A stretch of 64,000 bases of DNA from contig OW028584.1 in assembly GCA_932294295.1 (NCBI GenBank), positions 7,200,407 through 7,264,406 of the forward strand, written 5' to 3'. Below, in pieces: positions 27,025 to 40,760 of this stretch. The DNA is from Alitta virens (Eukaryota; Annelida; Polychaeta; Phyllodocida; Nereididae). A model generated the notes under the pieces. That model was not told where the DNA came from and did no database searches. It saw nothing but the letters and a program-made list of their open reading frames with translations. How positions within the stretch are numbered: the first letter of the stretch is position 1; the number at the start of each line of letters is the position of its first letter. The position numbers were made by a program, and so were the translations under genes.

Positions 27025-28900
27025 CTATTCCATGAAATGGCTTAAATAATTTCGAACACAATCACGCACAATTATGTAACGCTCTACTCCAAGGTCGTCA
27101 GTGTCAGTGTCTGGATTGGGGACTAGTTGACGAATATGTCGCATCATTTCTGAGTGATGATCTGGTGGCATGTTCATGTCAGCTTGGTCCAGAATTTCAC
27201 GTGCTTCTGTTTCATTGACATCTCTGTTGTTTGCATTCTGTATTTCAATTTGGTGCCCATCTTCATCTTCAACCATGTCTCTGATATGAGTGTGATCAGA
27301 ATTTACCCGCTCTAGTACTCCACAGAGGTAGATTTGTAGAGGTGTTTTGTTTCCCATTGTCCGAACTTTATGATTGTTGTGGGCATGTCTAAATTTTTTT
27401 TATGAGTTATTTATGAGAGGCAAATATACATAATGTAAGGCACAGATATCACCAGCACTGTCAATGTCAATAATCCCGGCACTCTCCAGTTGGTGAAAAT
27501 GATCAATATACAACTGTGTGCAGAAAGTACGCACATCCCTCCATAACCGTTCAATCCTTTGATTGTGCACTGATCTGAAAGTCAATAAAAATTTATTAAG
27601 TAAGCAAATAACCAAACTATGAAATAAAGGATTTATGAAAGGGGATAAAAAAGAAACAACTAGTATCAAAAGATATCAAACACGCAAGCACTAGGGCTGT
27701 ACACCAGTCCTCGATATACCATTTGTACCGGTACAAGGAAAACGGTGCGGGTATTGATAATTGTTATGTAATAATAATGGTACAATGAAACAGTAAGCGT
27801 ATCGGCTTTTTTTGAGCCAATAGGACACCTACTCCCCAGATTTTCCAGTGATGTTAATGAAAAAAGTCACGCCACTTTCATTGCAACAACATTAAAGAAC
27901 AGTTTGGAATTATTTCATAGAGATTTGTTAATGATATTTTATTGCTAATTGTCATTATTGTAGGCTTTGTTTAATGCCCCCATTGATATAGCTTAAAGAT
28001 ACTTATCATGATACCGTATGGTATCAGTTCACAGATAAAGGTGTACAGCCCTAGTAAGCATTCTTCAGGTGACTGGTACCAGTACACGTGACATCAGAAA
28101 CTCTCATGTTAACTCTTCTTGCAATCACCCCCAGATCCAGCTGGCCATTTGGCATGAAATGTGTAGTGAAGCACCTCTCTAAAAAGTTACTTCAAGCTTT
28201 CTATCTTCAAAATGATATGCCTTATTATACCCATTTGTCATGGTTAGAGAGAAACCACAGAAATTCAGGATTTTTGAAAACATATGATGTGCTCATCAAA
28301 TTTGTCACTGGCAAGTAGCCTATCAAACATAAGCTGTTATGGCCTACTACTTCACTGTGCATGAAGTGGTTAAAGCAGTTATATTATTTTTCCATTGTTA
28401 TCCTACCTTCCTTGCATCCAACTACCACGGCCTTCGCCTCGATACTCCTCCATCAACCGCCCCACAATGGTATTCTCTCCTCCACCATCAGTCCGTAACC
28501 TGCTGGGCCAGTGATAATGCGTCACCGAGTCCACAAAATGCCGAGCCACAGTTTGGGCTCGTAAATTATTTTCGGCTACTAACATTGTGATAAGTCTCGA
28601 ATAACCATCTATGGCACCGATGATTGATATTCCCCATCTGCAATCAACATGAAGAGACTGGAGGTTCTTTATGTGCATATCAACATTAATAATTTCAGTG
28701 CATTAAACGGGGAGAAAATAAAAGACAAAAATGCACGAACAGTAAAATGAGGTATTTGTCTTGCAGTTATCATTTTGTCAGGCAGTTATCATTTTCCATT
28801 TAGTAGACAATTATGACAAATTAAGAGGATAGCCTGGGGGTTCATATGTAGGACCATGAGCGCTTGCATTTATAGATGTCTGACTAGATAAATGCCCTGT

Positions 28901-29012
28901 TAGTGAATTCAGAGCGAGTTACGTAACTAATATAAACAATTTACTCGTAGAACATCTGCCACAGAAGATTTAGCACTACCAGGAGCGTTTGACAGATTAT
29001 CAAGAGTATCTG
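28901..29012 (+). repeat. Dispersed repeat, copy 1 (see 49538)
   Basis: Shares with 49538-49697 the phrases GTTACGTAACT, AACAATTTACTC, TAGAAC, TTTAGCACTA and CAGGAGCGTT in the same order. It lies in the intron between exons 5 and 6 of the integrase gene. Confidence 0.7.
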
Positions 29013-30299
29013 GTAATAAAGTATAAACAGCTTGGGAAAAAAAGCTTTCATTTTTTGGGTTTTTAAAGTTTTGCTGTGAAATAACTCTGTTACATATCAA
29101 GATATAATTTGGTATCGGCAAAGGGCTTTTCAATGACAAAACGAGCTTACAGCTAAATATCCTGAATCAGTTTTTTCACATATTCCCATCATGCCGTAAG
29201 CAAGTTGAAATGTGATTTTTCAAAAAAAGACCGTCTTTACTATGTATAGCAGGATTTATTTTATTTAAGGTGCCCAACAAAGCAATTTTTGGTATTTCAA
29301 AAAAATGTTGAAATATTAGTGTAAACCAATCACACTGCAATTGTATGATTTTAAAACACTAAAAAAAATGCTTTTTTGATCATACCACCTATATTGAATC
29401 AGTGACAGTGAGCAGTGATGCTGAGCTCATCCTTGCATCTTGGTCACACATCAGTGATTCCAAGGCACTTGACCCCAATTAGTTCCTGATGTCACGCCTA
29501 ATGTAATGAGCTACTTCCTCAACTGCAGTAATTCTGGTCGGAGAATGTCACCTTTAGCTGTTTAGAGTTTGGGTGAGAACAACGAAAGTTGTAAATGCGA
29601 TAGGCAGGTAGGTGCTGTCCGTCTCCCATGGCTAATTGGTCCAGCAGGGAATTTTCTGGTTGGCTGTGCTATTTTTAGAATGCGAAATCCCTTCCGGTCC
29701 ATGGGAAACCCATTACAAAGTAACAAAGAGATGCGCATGCATGCTGCCGGGAGGAATCCCTCCTGGCAGATGGAAGCCCTACCTGGCTTAATCTTAACCA
29801 CTTAATCTAGGATTATTTTACACGACTCGCAAAATTAAGAAGTGCAAATTTAATTTTAGGGCTATTTTTAATCACCAAAAAAATATACACAAAAAATCCA
29901 ATGCAACTAACCTTCTCAATTTTAGATTTGCATCCAGGTGCCAGAGGGAACCAGGTCCTGAAAAAGAATAAACCCAATGTTACCTTTACCTTTACTTGAC
30001 CCTCAATTTTTACTCTAACCCTAAAAACTAAAAACAATCTAAGTACTACATTCCTATACCGGCACATAGCTGTGCAGGCTAATTCAAGTAATGCACAAGG
30101 TGTGTCCATCCAGCCAGTGAGACACTAATTTTCTTTGATTATCGGCAAATGAAAGGCCTAGAAAACTCATTTAGTTGCTTACCCTGCTCTGGTAACTGAA
30201 TATCATAGCATCATTTAGCCCAAAAACAATTAATGATTGCATCATAAGGAGAACGTGGGTGCACTTTTAATATCATGTCAATCAACCAAATTCTAAATT

Positions 30300-31020
30300 C
30301 TTTGTTTTTCCTATGTCGGATGCTATCCATTAATTGATTTGCTATGTAATAAATTTAACGAATCAACCTATAGTATTCACTATACTCTAATTCCGAGAGT
30401 GAGGTTATCCTTTTGGTTGCTCTAAGTTAAACTTTTTCTATTTTAACATAGGATTCCAAATACAAGAGCAATATTCTAATAATGGAAAGACTTAACCCTT
30501 TATAATTAGGAAGAAATATTCCTGGTGTTATTTCGTGCATTGTTCACCTAATGATTGCCAAACGACTATAGATTAGCCTCTGCTGTTATTATACCCACAA
30601 TGCATGTGGGAACCACATGTTGTGAAAATTTTAGGTTTTTCTAATTAGCTAGCATTTATGTGAACATTATTTAAGTTATAACTATTTTTTAAGTTAGTGT
30701 TACCATAGTGAAGTACTTTACATTGATTAGCATTAAAGTGTATTGCCATTTTTTGACCAATCCTACAGGCTGTCAAGATCTTTTGGTAACAATTTATTGA
30801 TTTTTGTGTTAGCAGCATATTTTACATAAGAAGAGACTACATCAGGTTTATCATCAATAAATATTATGAAAGTAATTGGTCCCAACACACTACCTTGTTG
30901 AATACCTGAAGTTACTGGTTAAAATGCAGACTTTTTATCTTTAATTACCTATTGTACTCGGGTATTAAGAAAATCAGTCGACAAACTCACTAGTTTACCC
31001 CATGTACCCACCCCAGTAAC
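30300..31020 (-). pseudogene. LINE reverse-transcriptase remnant
   Basis: On the minus strand the sequence gives SGIQQGSVLGPITFIIFID (RT motif region), then VSSYVKYA where the FADD box should be, then DLDSL*DWSK, and further on LLEYCSCIWNP and SLSELEYSEYYRLIRLNLL. These match the palm and thumb of CR1/Jockey-type reverse transcriptases in order. Stops and frameshifts are frequent and the catalytic Asp pair is lost. The fragment lies in the same orientation inside an intron of the integrase gene. Confidence 0.75.
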
Positions 31021-32258
31021 CTTTTTTTTTTTATCAATTTACAGTGTGGCACTTTGTCCAAATCTTTAATAGATAGTGCCAAGACGTGTAACATTATCAA
31101 TCATTTTGGTCCATTTTTCCATTATCCTCTGAAGCTAATATATGTGTTACAAAGCTGTCAGATACATTATTTACCTGGAACAGAGTAGACTCTTCGCCGA
31201 ACAGCTGTGTTCCATCGCAATGATGTTTCCACTGGGTCAAGTCTTCTGAGTGAATGCCAGATACGGTCACGTGATCGCCTCATTCTTATATCCTGTGCAC
31301 GAAGGTGACCTTCAATCATGCCAATGCCTGTAAAGAAATCAGAGACATGCTTTATTTTCGAAAAAAACACAGACTTTATTGCTTGTCTTTGTTGTTTTTT
31401 TTTTGGGGGGGGGGGGGGAGAGGGGTTTCTAAATAAAATTACACTCACATATTTCATTTTCTATTGATCAATTCTTAATGTAGGCCTATCTACCAAAATA
31501 AAGTTTCTCACAAATCTCATTTACATGTAGCCAGATTTACTAATTTTAAGGAAACAATAAATACATTTCTATTAATTGCAGTTTAGTTAAAATTGGTTTT
31601 AATGGGATGCATTTTTTTACGGACCCCCTAAGCGGAACTGCAGGGACAAATTTAAAGTTATGTCCTGCTCAGGTTTTTTTTTTTTTTTTTACGCGTGAAC
31701 ACAAATTTTTGGCATGAGCAAAACTATTTTCGTGTATGTGCATGCCTTTTTCATACGCTCATTGTAAACTTCGCATGCTGTTTTCTCTTTCCACACAATG
31801 AGTAACTATTTATGTTTTGGACATGGGCTTGTTCATATTAACACCCACAAAGTCTTGAGCACACACACACATAAAAAGTACTGTGGTGTGAAAGTTGGGT
31901 GTGTCGTGGTACTAAAGCTACGGTCTCCCCAGGAAACCACGAGACCAAGAAATGAACTGTTCGGCCCCCATGCAATTGTTAGTTGCCTGAATGCCCTGTC
32001 CTATAACTTTATTAGAGCATGGGAAAAACACATGTACATTCTTTACCAGGTTTGTACTTTTTGACATAAGCAATGACAAGGAAATTTATTGATGAAATAA
32101 TGGGCTTGTTGGACTCCACATCATATAACACATACCAAAGGTGTTCATTGACGGCTTATTTTTTTTGTTAACAAACTTAGTGGCAAGCATATTTACAACA
32201 TTCTGTAAGTAGACGCGAAAATGGTGTTCTTTACATTAAGAGATTACATCACACTCCC

Positions 32259-32350
32259 CATTTCTTGCCAAGAAAGTTACCCATTTCCACTCCAGAAAAG
32301 TACCCAACTTTCTCCCCACAAAACTACCAACTTTCGTACCACAAAAGTAC
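32259..32350. repeat. Degenerate ~23-bp minisatellite
   Basis: Four loose repeats of a CCAC/AAAAGTACC/AACTTTC unit. A similar phrase series (CTCACC/AAATTTC/CCACTTTCTCACC) is at 22105-22165. Confidence 0.5.
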
Positions 32351-33097
32351 CAATTATACCGGTGTTAGCTAATTATCTCTGTAAATATTAAACGCAGATC
32401 CATGGATACCTCTATCATAGATACATTATAAGACCGACAACAATGCTATAGATGAAATATTAATGAAGTAAATGACAAAAACAATCAGCAAGGGGGGCAG
32501 GCCAGCCGGTTGTCCATGTCCCGTCTCATGCAGTCTGGGAGCCTGTGTTAGATGCAATTATCTCAGGATGTGCTTTATCTAGAATACTGGTTAATGTCTT
32601 TTTGGGAAATGTTAGTCCTTATTCTTTTACTTGTTTTAATATTTCTACAGCTTTTAATTTGTAAATAATCTAAAGTTGAAAATGATGCAAAATGCAGAAA
32701 TATGATATTACCACAACTTAGGGAGCAAGACATCACCCTATAATAAGGTATTATGGAGTGTTCTAGATAAAATTGATCTATAGATATGGTAGCATTAACA
32801 TAGGCTTCAATTAGTCACTAGTTTAATTTAATTTTTGGGTACGTATATAAACAGAAACTGTTGACCGGCTTGCTCCATGGTTGCTGAGAGTGAATAACGA
32901 GACCAGGTGAGAGATTAGACCTGCAGATAAATCTTGAAACCAGTTGGAGAAGGCACGTAATGTAATGCCTTATATACAAAGAATATGGCAATATAATGAA
33001 TATTAGATTTTAATTGTATGCACTTGAATATTCTATAACCTTTTATGGATGTCATTGCAAAGTATGGGAATATGTAGGAAACCACATAATTTTTAGC

Positions 33098-33700
33098 CGT
33101 TTTCCCCAGACTTTACATTATTATGAAAAATAGGATTGAACAATGTGAAATTATCACTTAAAAAGTGGAAATACTATGATTCAGATTTGTTATCAGCCAA
33201 ATTTCACTAAGGTTGGAATGAAAGTGTCATAAGGAGGTTTAAAATAGGACAGAACTTCCTTATTTCCCCTTATTATATAATAACATAGCATTTATGGCCA
33301 TGAAACCCCCAAAATCTATCTCTGCACTACTTCAGACCTATTCTGACAAAGTTTTGTCTGCATGTAGGTGCAGTAGTATGTGAGTTCTGATCTGGAATCC
33401 GATTTTTTTTAATTTGTAAAACACAGCTGAGATGTGACAATGTGACTATTAAAGGCACAAATAACCTATATAGAGTAAAACCATATGAAGTTTGGTTAGA
33501 GCAAGTGCATTAATGCCAGAGATATGCTCCAGAAGCAAAATTTAACATTTTTCTCCGATTTTCCATTAGTATAAAAAAAGCATTCTGATGACGTTTGAAA
33601 TGTGAAATTACTATAATTTAGATATGTTATTGACAAATTTCACTCATGTAGGGTGATCAATGTGTTGGTATGGAGGTTTGAAAATTTTATAATTTTTCCA
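33098..33700. repeat. Diverged direct duplication (~450-bp spacing)
   Basis: The segment 33098-33250 (GTTTTCCCC, TGTGAAATTA, GATTCAGAT, AAATTTCACT, GGAGGTTT) recurs in the same order at 33552-33695 with many substitutions. Intronic in the integrase gene, non-coding. Confidence 0.55.
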
Positions 33701-36700
33701 ACTTTCCCGCTAGACGGACATTGATGATAACAATAACCCTCTTCGAACTTCGTTTGAGGGTTGGATGATATTGCATCAATGCTTCTGGTACATGACCCTC
33801 AGATGACCATATGCTTTTATTGTACTTTGTTATTTTTATTTGTATTAAAATATGTATAACTATACCTTATTCAATATAAATATTGTAAAAATGTACATTA
33901 GGGGATCTTGTGGTTTCATATTTTCTTCTATAATGGTCCACTGACCATTTTGATGATCCTTGGTAAGTGATTAAAGGTCATCCACCAACAAACTATGGCT
34001 AACACCTACTGAATGAAATACATGACTTTTTCTGCTATGTAATTAATATGTTGCAATTTATGTAAACGTTTACATACCAATATTCCCTGGCGTTTGTTGC
34101 TTCAGATTCCGAATCATATCATCCAAGTCAGCATCATTCACTTGTGAGTAGGGATCACGTAACTGATATTGTACTGCCCTTCGTCTTAGAGTGCGCTCAC
34201 AAACTCCTTCAAGAATAAAATTATAATAATTAAGATTACATAATTTTATTCAGATACTGTTTTGACATGTCCATGACCAACATGCGGCATTAAACCACTG
34301 TCTCCTTTGAGTTCCATGTAAAAGCAATAAATAACTTTGGTAAATTTCTTCAGTGTTAAGACAAATATCAAATCTGAATTCTTCGTCTTACCGCGGTCTT
34401 CCAGGTCAATAATCATTACCCTAACACCTAATGTTATCGCAACCTCCTTACAATCTATTTTGCGAGTTACTATAGATGCCCTATTTGACATATTGTGACA
34501 ATCTAAAAGTCAGTTAATGAAGTTATGATAGGTAGACCTTAATGATAAATTGGTATTGTATTACAATAATGGTCTCCTTTGTTAAAAAGCAGTAATCTTC
34601 CAACTCTAACTATTAAGTTGCAATTATCAACATCTTGTCTTAACCTACATAAAATAAAATAATAATTACATAATCAAATTATTTCAAAAGTAATCTCACC
34701 TAGTGATTGAGCTATACTGGTCCAAGTGAAACCAAGATCACGAAAAGCTTGCAGGTTCTCACGCGAAATATCTAAGGCAGGCCTTCCACTACTACCAGTT
34801 GCGATAGTACGAATATTATATCGCTGATTTTGAAGAATGTCCAGCCTGTCTCTAAGACCTCCTTACCTGTGGCTTGTATGGGTGCTGGTTTCAACAAGTG
34901 CTCTGAAAACCTCAGTGCTCACTTCATTTTGCAGGTCTTCTGCAGAAAACTGATTTTGAAGAGTTCCTAAACGAGATTGGCAGTCTTCCAGGACAATTAT
35001 TACATTCTCAATGTCTGCTAGCTGACTTTGTCGTGGTTCTTGCCTCAGTAGTTCCAGAGCTACATCTGTTCCTGCTTTTACATTGCTGAGTCCATCATAT
35101 AGCTCTTCACCATCAGGAATACCTAAATCACGAAGAAGTCATTTCAGTAATATCATTAAGTTTAAATTAATGTTCAATTAAAGTGATTAACATCATCAGC
35201 GAAACATGGCATGAGCAACAAAAAACTCGTTGCGAATGCCCCCAGTTTCCATAAAATATGGTTGACTCTAGACAGCTGTCTATTTTTTTTAATCAGTATC
35301 TATCTATCTAAGCCCTTGGTAACATCTAGGTGTAATTTAATAATGGATTATTAATGTCAATTGTTACAATTTTTATGGCTATGAGTGGTTTCATTCCCCC
35401 CCCCCCTCCTCCGAGAAATATTGCCTGTATGGGCCACAACACATTGATATGCACTGATCACATGGCATATAAGTTTGAGCGATAGTAGAGTGATGGGCCG
35501 AACATGGCAGGGGGGGGGGGGGGGGTTCATAATGATAAATTACAATGTTTGCACTAACCAGATGCGTTACGTGTTAGTTCATAGCTTCGTGAAGGGATGG
35601 CTCATCAAGAAGTTTGGGGGGGGGGGCAGTCTGAACAGTTGAGCATCTGAGAATACCCCCTAAAAATAAGCATGCCACCCCTCATTTTTCACTTAGCCCC
35701 TTTTATCTACTCAGTCGGCCAAAAAGCCGATCGCTTTTCATCGTGTCGGTTTGCTAAGCTCTAAATTGTGTCCTTAGTACGAACTTGGATTAACCACAGA
35801 TGTCTGGTTTATCCAAGGTACAGGCATTTTTTTTTCTTTTATTAACTTTAAACAACAAATAAAAAATGAACAACAACAAATTGGCCAAATTAAACTTACT
35901 CTAACTTCTTGCCAACAATAACCTTGAAGAATACCGATTTTATATATAGTTTCACTATTGTAATTAGACATTCGTTAAATTGCTAGGCTTTGTCTATATT
36001 ATGCTTCCTAATTAGATGACTTCTTCATATCTTAAACCGTTGTTAGTGTAATTAATGTTTCGTTGTAATTAATGCAAAAGGTGAGACTGCTGTACAATCC
36101 ATACATGCTTATTACGTTTGTTTGACGCTCCCCTATAATTTTGCCAAATATGGATTGTCTACTGGTCTAGTTACTAAACAAAAGGGAACACCAGCATGTC
36201 AGAAGCGCGACTTTTAACCGAAATGCCACCCCTCCCCCCACCCAGATAGATTTGTTTCCAGACTATGGTCTTGAGAATGAGAACAATTATAGTCTCATAT
36301 TCTTCATAAAAAAGACTTAAAAACAACAAAAACAAAGGAAATACCAAAGGATGGCGCCATTTTTACAGTAGCCTCGAAAGGGAACATACAGTTATGGCAA
36401 AGGACTTGATTTAATATATATACTCATTTAAGATGGAATTTACAACAGTTGTCTCAATTCATTTCTATCGTTTCTGCGTCTATTCCTGTACTATATAATA
36501 TATTAAATGCTATGGAGTTGTGCAACTCAACATTGCCCACGATATATATAACAGGTCTGGATTGAGTATGGATCTATGCCACATAAAGTTTCATTGCAAA
36601 TTTCTTTATATAAGGCACTTACCTGAAACAACAAGAAACTGGAGCAAAATTGCTGGTAGGCACATAGCACAGCTGGAGACTTTTGAAGACTGAAGATTCC

Positions 36701-37151
36701 TTCAAGTGACCTATATCTACATGTAGGTCATGTATATGCCCTTGTGTCACACCTTCTAATTAGGTTGAGTCCATTGTGAGTGTAGGGAGGGGGGAGGGTG
36801 TAGCCAGTGGCTAGGGTTAGAGTGGGGGGGGGGGCACTCAGGGGGGCACAATGTTTTTTTTTTAGGGGGGCCACATGGCCCCCCCCCCCCCAGGCTCCCC
36901 CCCCCCCCCCAATAGCTGCCACTGTGTGTAGCTAATCGAGTTTACAGCTTATTGGAACAGAGTTGCGTTTATCAAGTAAAAAAATATTTGGAAATACTAG
37001 ATTATAGATTGTATACACTAGCTAGATATAGACACCACACTTGGTTTTGTGATGTTGTATGTTTATTTGTTAATGTTAAATGACACATGTATCAATTCCT
37101 GATATCAAGTTTCTCAATAAAATTATATATATACTATTATATTAAAAACTT

Positions 37152-37595
37152 TTAGTTTTGTCATTCATCATAACATTCATTGCCATTCTCTGTTGATTTC
37201 CAATTACATTCATTCCCTTTTTAAATTTCATCCTGACCCCCTTTTTCATTCCTATTTTTGTTTCATTCCCAGTTACATTCACCCAACATTTGAGTTCTTC
37301 TGTTTTCAACTTTATTTAGTTCCAACACTTGTTCATTCCGATTTCATTCATTCGCAATCTAGTTCATTCCCATTTTCATTCATTTCTACATATTAGTTCA
37401 TTCCGAATTTCATTCATTCCTATATTGGTTCATTCCCAATTTCATTCATTCCTATTTTGGTTCATTCCCACTTATATTCACATCTGCGTTCATTCATTCT
37501 CACTTTCAGTCCTTCAGATGTTCACCTCCAGTTCATTCATTCCTACACTTTTTCATTCCAATTTTTTATTCATTCCTAGATTTCGTTCAATCCAC
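37152..37595 (+). repeat. TTCATTCC-rich degenerate minisatellite
   Basis: TTCATTC followed by a short variable AT spacer recurs more than 25 times, often as a roughly 30-bp higher unit (TTCATTCCCAATTTCATTCA-like). The Phe/His/Ser-rich open frames across it come from the repeat, not from a gene. Confidence 0.85.
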
Positions 37596-37699
37596 GAAAC
37601 ATCACTAAAACAAGGCTAAATAGGCTTACTTTACATTCACAATGACCGTTGAATTTTGTCCGGAATATTATTCCATAATTAAGAACCGGCCAATTCCAC

Positions 37700-38085
37700 T
37701 GTTGAATGAGATTCACATGCTGTTTATAACTTAGCATTTTCCATAATCATAAGAGCTGCGGATTATTCATATTGTGATAAATCCCAATGTAAACGAGAAT
37801 TAGTTTTATGAGAATCACACGCTATTTGTATCATAACATTTTCCAAGGTAACTAAAACTCAAAGGCCATATACATCTTAACAATTTCACTCATGAATGAG
37901 AATCACATGCTGTTTATAACTTAGCATTTTCATTACATTAGGAGAATTGTATGCTTTGTACACTTCAACATTTCTCACATGGTGATCTTGAGAGTTCAAG
38001 CTTTTGCAGCTTCAGAATTCTAATTTGCTGTTTTTTATTTAATGAGACTCACATGCTTTCAGTATATAAGCATTTTCCGTTGCAT
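37700..38085 (+). repeat. Five spaced copies of a ~38-bp motif
   Basis: ATGAGATTCACATGCTGTTT...TAGCATTTTCC and close variants start near 37705, 37808, 37893, 37940 and 38041, so spacing is about 50 or 100 bp. It is a degenerate, irregular tandem array. Confidence 0.65.
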
Positions 38086-40607
38086 GTTGCAGCTCAACAA
38101 ACTGCAGTGAATAAACTATCTCTACTAGAGTTGCACAGCATAAATGATTAATTTTCCTGTATGCCATTTACTGAGTTCTGTTTCAGAAGAATACTTCTCC
38201 TGTTCCCCATGCTCTATCTCTCAGCAAAGTCTGCCAGATCTTTGAGGGAACTTGACTGCATGAGACTTCAGATCAGATGTCAGGAATGTTTCTGCGCGTA
38301 GACAGCAGGTTAAGATGTATTGAAGTTTTCCTGCAAAAAACAAAAAGAATGACATCAATAATTTTGGACTCTCAAGCCCAATAGCAATGTAGCAACAAGG
38401 TCACACACATTTGCTGTAGTACCAAATTTGTTCAATTGCATCATGTTTTCAGACTCTCCAGAGCAAGGCTGCTGAATCAACATTTCTGTTCACAGACCTT
38501 CACACTTATAATGTTGAATCGTCTGTCACAATCTTTTCTAACCTAAATTCGGCTAAACTGACAAAGATTTAGATAATTTTCTGGGAGCACTCTGATGATG
38601 CTGATGCACCAGTTTACATGATTTCGAGACCAGAACTCTAATTCAGCTGTCTGAACCAGTTCCTTAATGCAACCATGGAGGATTATAGTCGTCGTCTGCA
38701 TTAGTAATAAATACCCCATGTTATCATGACAAGCGACTGGCCTGGCTAATGCGACCAAAACTGTAAAAATAAATGAAAAACGACCAAATCTCTTTCCTGT
38801 CCCACAGAGCAATTAGAAAGACAGGGGACACCTGTAAACTATATTTGGGACAATTCTGTGCTTTAACAGTCTATGTCATGCTGTATTTATCACAGACAAC
38901 ATCGACGAAGTGTGGGCATTGTATCCTTTAGGATACATATAGTACTGGCCGTGGCGAAAATTTGTCAGCTGAAGTTGTGAGATCGGTATTTTATGCCTGT
39001 GCCTACACCCTATATCAATGGTTTGGATGACCATCTCAGATTTTTTGTAGAAACTGATGACAATTGTTAAGATGGACAAACAAATAAGTCATATGTGATT
39101 TTTTGCTAAGTTTTTGCATTTTGAGTAAAGTAAGAGATGTTTAAAAAATGTCCCTTCATCAGTCTTTATCAGGCAAATAGCATTGAAGTCAATGGGAAAA
39201 TAGGTTAAGTTGGGACTCAAATAGCTTCTACAGTGTCACATTATACTTCATGAAATGTATATTGATATATGCTATAACAATATTTTTATTTTATCGCCAG
39301 AAAAGTCATCAATATCATATAATACTATATATAAATTTATTAACTATTTCAAAGAATATTGACCAAAAATACAGTTTGTTGCAAACTAACAGTCATTTAA
39401 TATTTTTGAAAATTTTGCGGAAATTACGGTAATTATGATTTTATTATTCGCTGTATTTTTTTTTAATCAAAAATTCCCCCAGATTTCTCACCTTATTTGA
39501 TAATTTGAAGAGTTTTGCCACACACTTATAATCAGAAACGGTGCAGTTAAAAGTGATATTATAGAAAATATTGATGTCTGTCAACGTGGTATTTCAGTGA
39601 TAAAGAAAATGGCAAAATCAGTTATTACTTAAATGCCAATCAGAAACTACTCTTTAGATAAAAATAAAAATATGGAAGTGTGTTCTTGTTCAGAATAAAT
39701 TTTTTCATCATTTGAAACTACTTTTGAACATTTCTGAGTTTTATCAATATTTAATGAAGCCTCAAAGACAGGTATTTTTGCGGAAGCGACCGAGCAAATT
39801 TATGTGCAAAATGGCTGCAAAGGCACCAACTTTGAGATGCTCCTGTACGGCTGTAGAAAAATAAATACAATTCTGACTTAATTGTTATGGTTTGGGAGGT
39901 TGTGTAAATTTTTTAATATACCGTATGCTAATAGTCATTACAAAATACACACCATGAAAGCTCATAAATAGTATTTACTTACCCACCCAATGCGTCGGTT
40001 TGCGCAAGGGATGCCGGATAGGCCTATGCATAAACGTCCAGTCACAATGTTCAACAATCCAGTGGCGTTAAAAGGGGGGGGGGGGGCTGTAATCAAGAGC
40101 TAGACCTGGGGGGCACACTATGCTAGTCCACACCCCCGTCCGCCTCCGACACCTATATGTATTTGTTCCTTTGAACGTGCAAACTTCTACAATATTAAAG
40201 AATCATATACCATCACCATCTTGACTCCACAGAACTGCATCTCAGTTCTGTGCTTGACTCCTCCTCGTGGTGTGGAACATTTGTCCAGTGATTGGTTTCG
40301 TACATGTATGCATATATGCAGTAGATCGATATACCTAGAAATACTAATTCATGATTTACTTAGATAGCCTATATAGTGATTTTTGCAACTTAACTTGGTA
40401 ACTTTTCATAGATTTAAATTTCTACTTTCCGGAGCTGACTAATCGCAGAGGGCGCTACTTACAAATCATTTGAAGCTAGTACGACCATAAAAAGGCCAGT
40501 TATGGACTTTAATTTGATTATGATTATATATAATTGTACAAATTGTGAGTGGTGGATCCGGTTTAGTCCCAATGTATCTTCACTCAAACATAATACAATA
40601 TACTTAC

Positions 40608-40760
40608 AGAGGCGGATCCAGAAAAGGTTTCAAGGGGGGGTTGACAAATTAATATGTATTGCGGGGACCACTAATTTTTTTAATTTAAATGAACTAGGCC
40701 AAGAGGGGGGGGGGGGGTTAAAGCCCCTAATCCCCACCCTCCGCCCCGAAATCTACTGAT
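40608..40760 (+). repeat. G-rich GGCGGATCCAG-type repeat fragment
   Basis: AGAGGCGGATCCAG followed by a G7 run, an AT-rich middle, a G13 run and a C-rich tail. Similar CAGTGG...G-run pieces lie near 36800 and 40063. It looks like a dispersed element family with internal G tracts; assignment is uncertain. Confidence 0.4.

Larger units (their letters stand above)
27025..36665 (-). pseudogene. DDE integrase-core protein gene, 7 exons, two in-frame TAA codons
   Basis: Minus-strand exons: 36665-36623, 35122-34700, 34206-34078, 31327-31175, 29957-29912, 28637-28407, 27574-27025. The phases chain perfectly (1,1,1,1,2,2), giving 525 codons. It belongs to the rve-like integrase-core proteins common in invertebrate genomes. 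Exons 2-4 give helix-turn-helix-like segments. Exon 5 has WHLD (D258), exon 6 has AIDGYSR and LRTDGGGEN (D315), and exon 7 has NQRIERLWRDVR (E350), i.e. D-56-D-34-E. The C-terminus ends SHFME. Codon 101 (34865-34863) and codon 400 (27402-27400) are TAA, each with family-like sequence continuing in frame on both sides; the first falls in exon 2 and the second after the catalytic core. The first exon (start MCLPAILLQFLVVS, hydrophobic) fits by phase only. It may be a recent pseudogene, a null allele or base errors. Confidence 0.8.

Noticed and set aside
34841..34880. A tiny intron removing the first TAA of the integrase gene
   Set aside because: CAGGTAAGG looks like a donor, but the nearest usable acceptor leaves a 43-base intron that breaks the frame; reading straight through keeps it.
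37193..37619. Phe/His/Ser-rich frames
   Set aside because: They come from the TTCATTCC minisatellite.
38543..38812. 89-codon minus-strand frame and an acceptor-like site at about 38335
   Set aside because: The pieces do not join in phase and match nothing I recognise. They may be a decayed element, but not enough to annotate.
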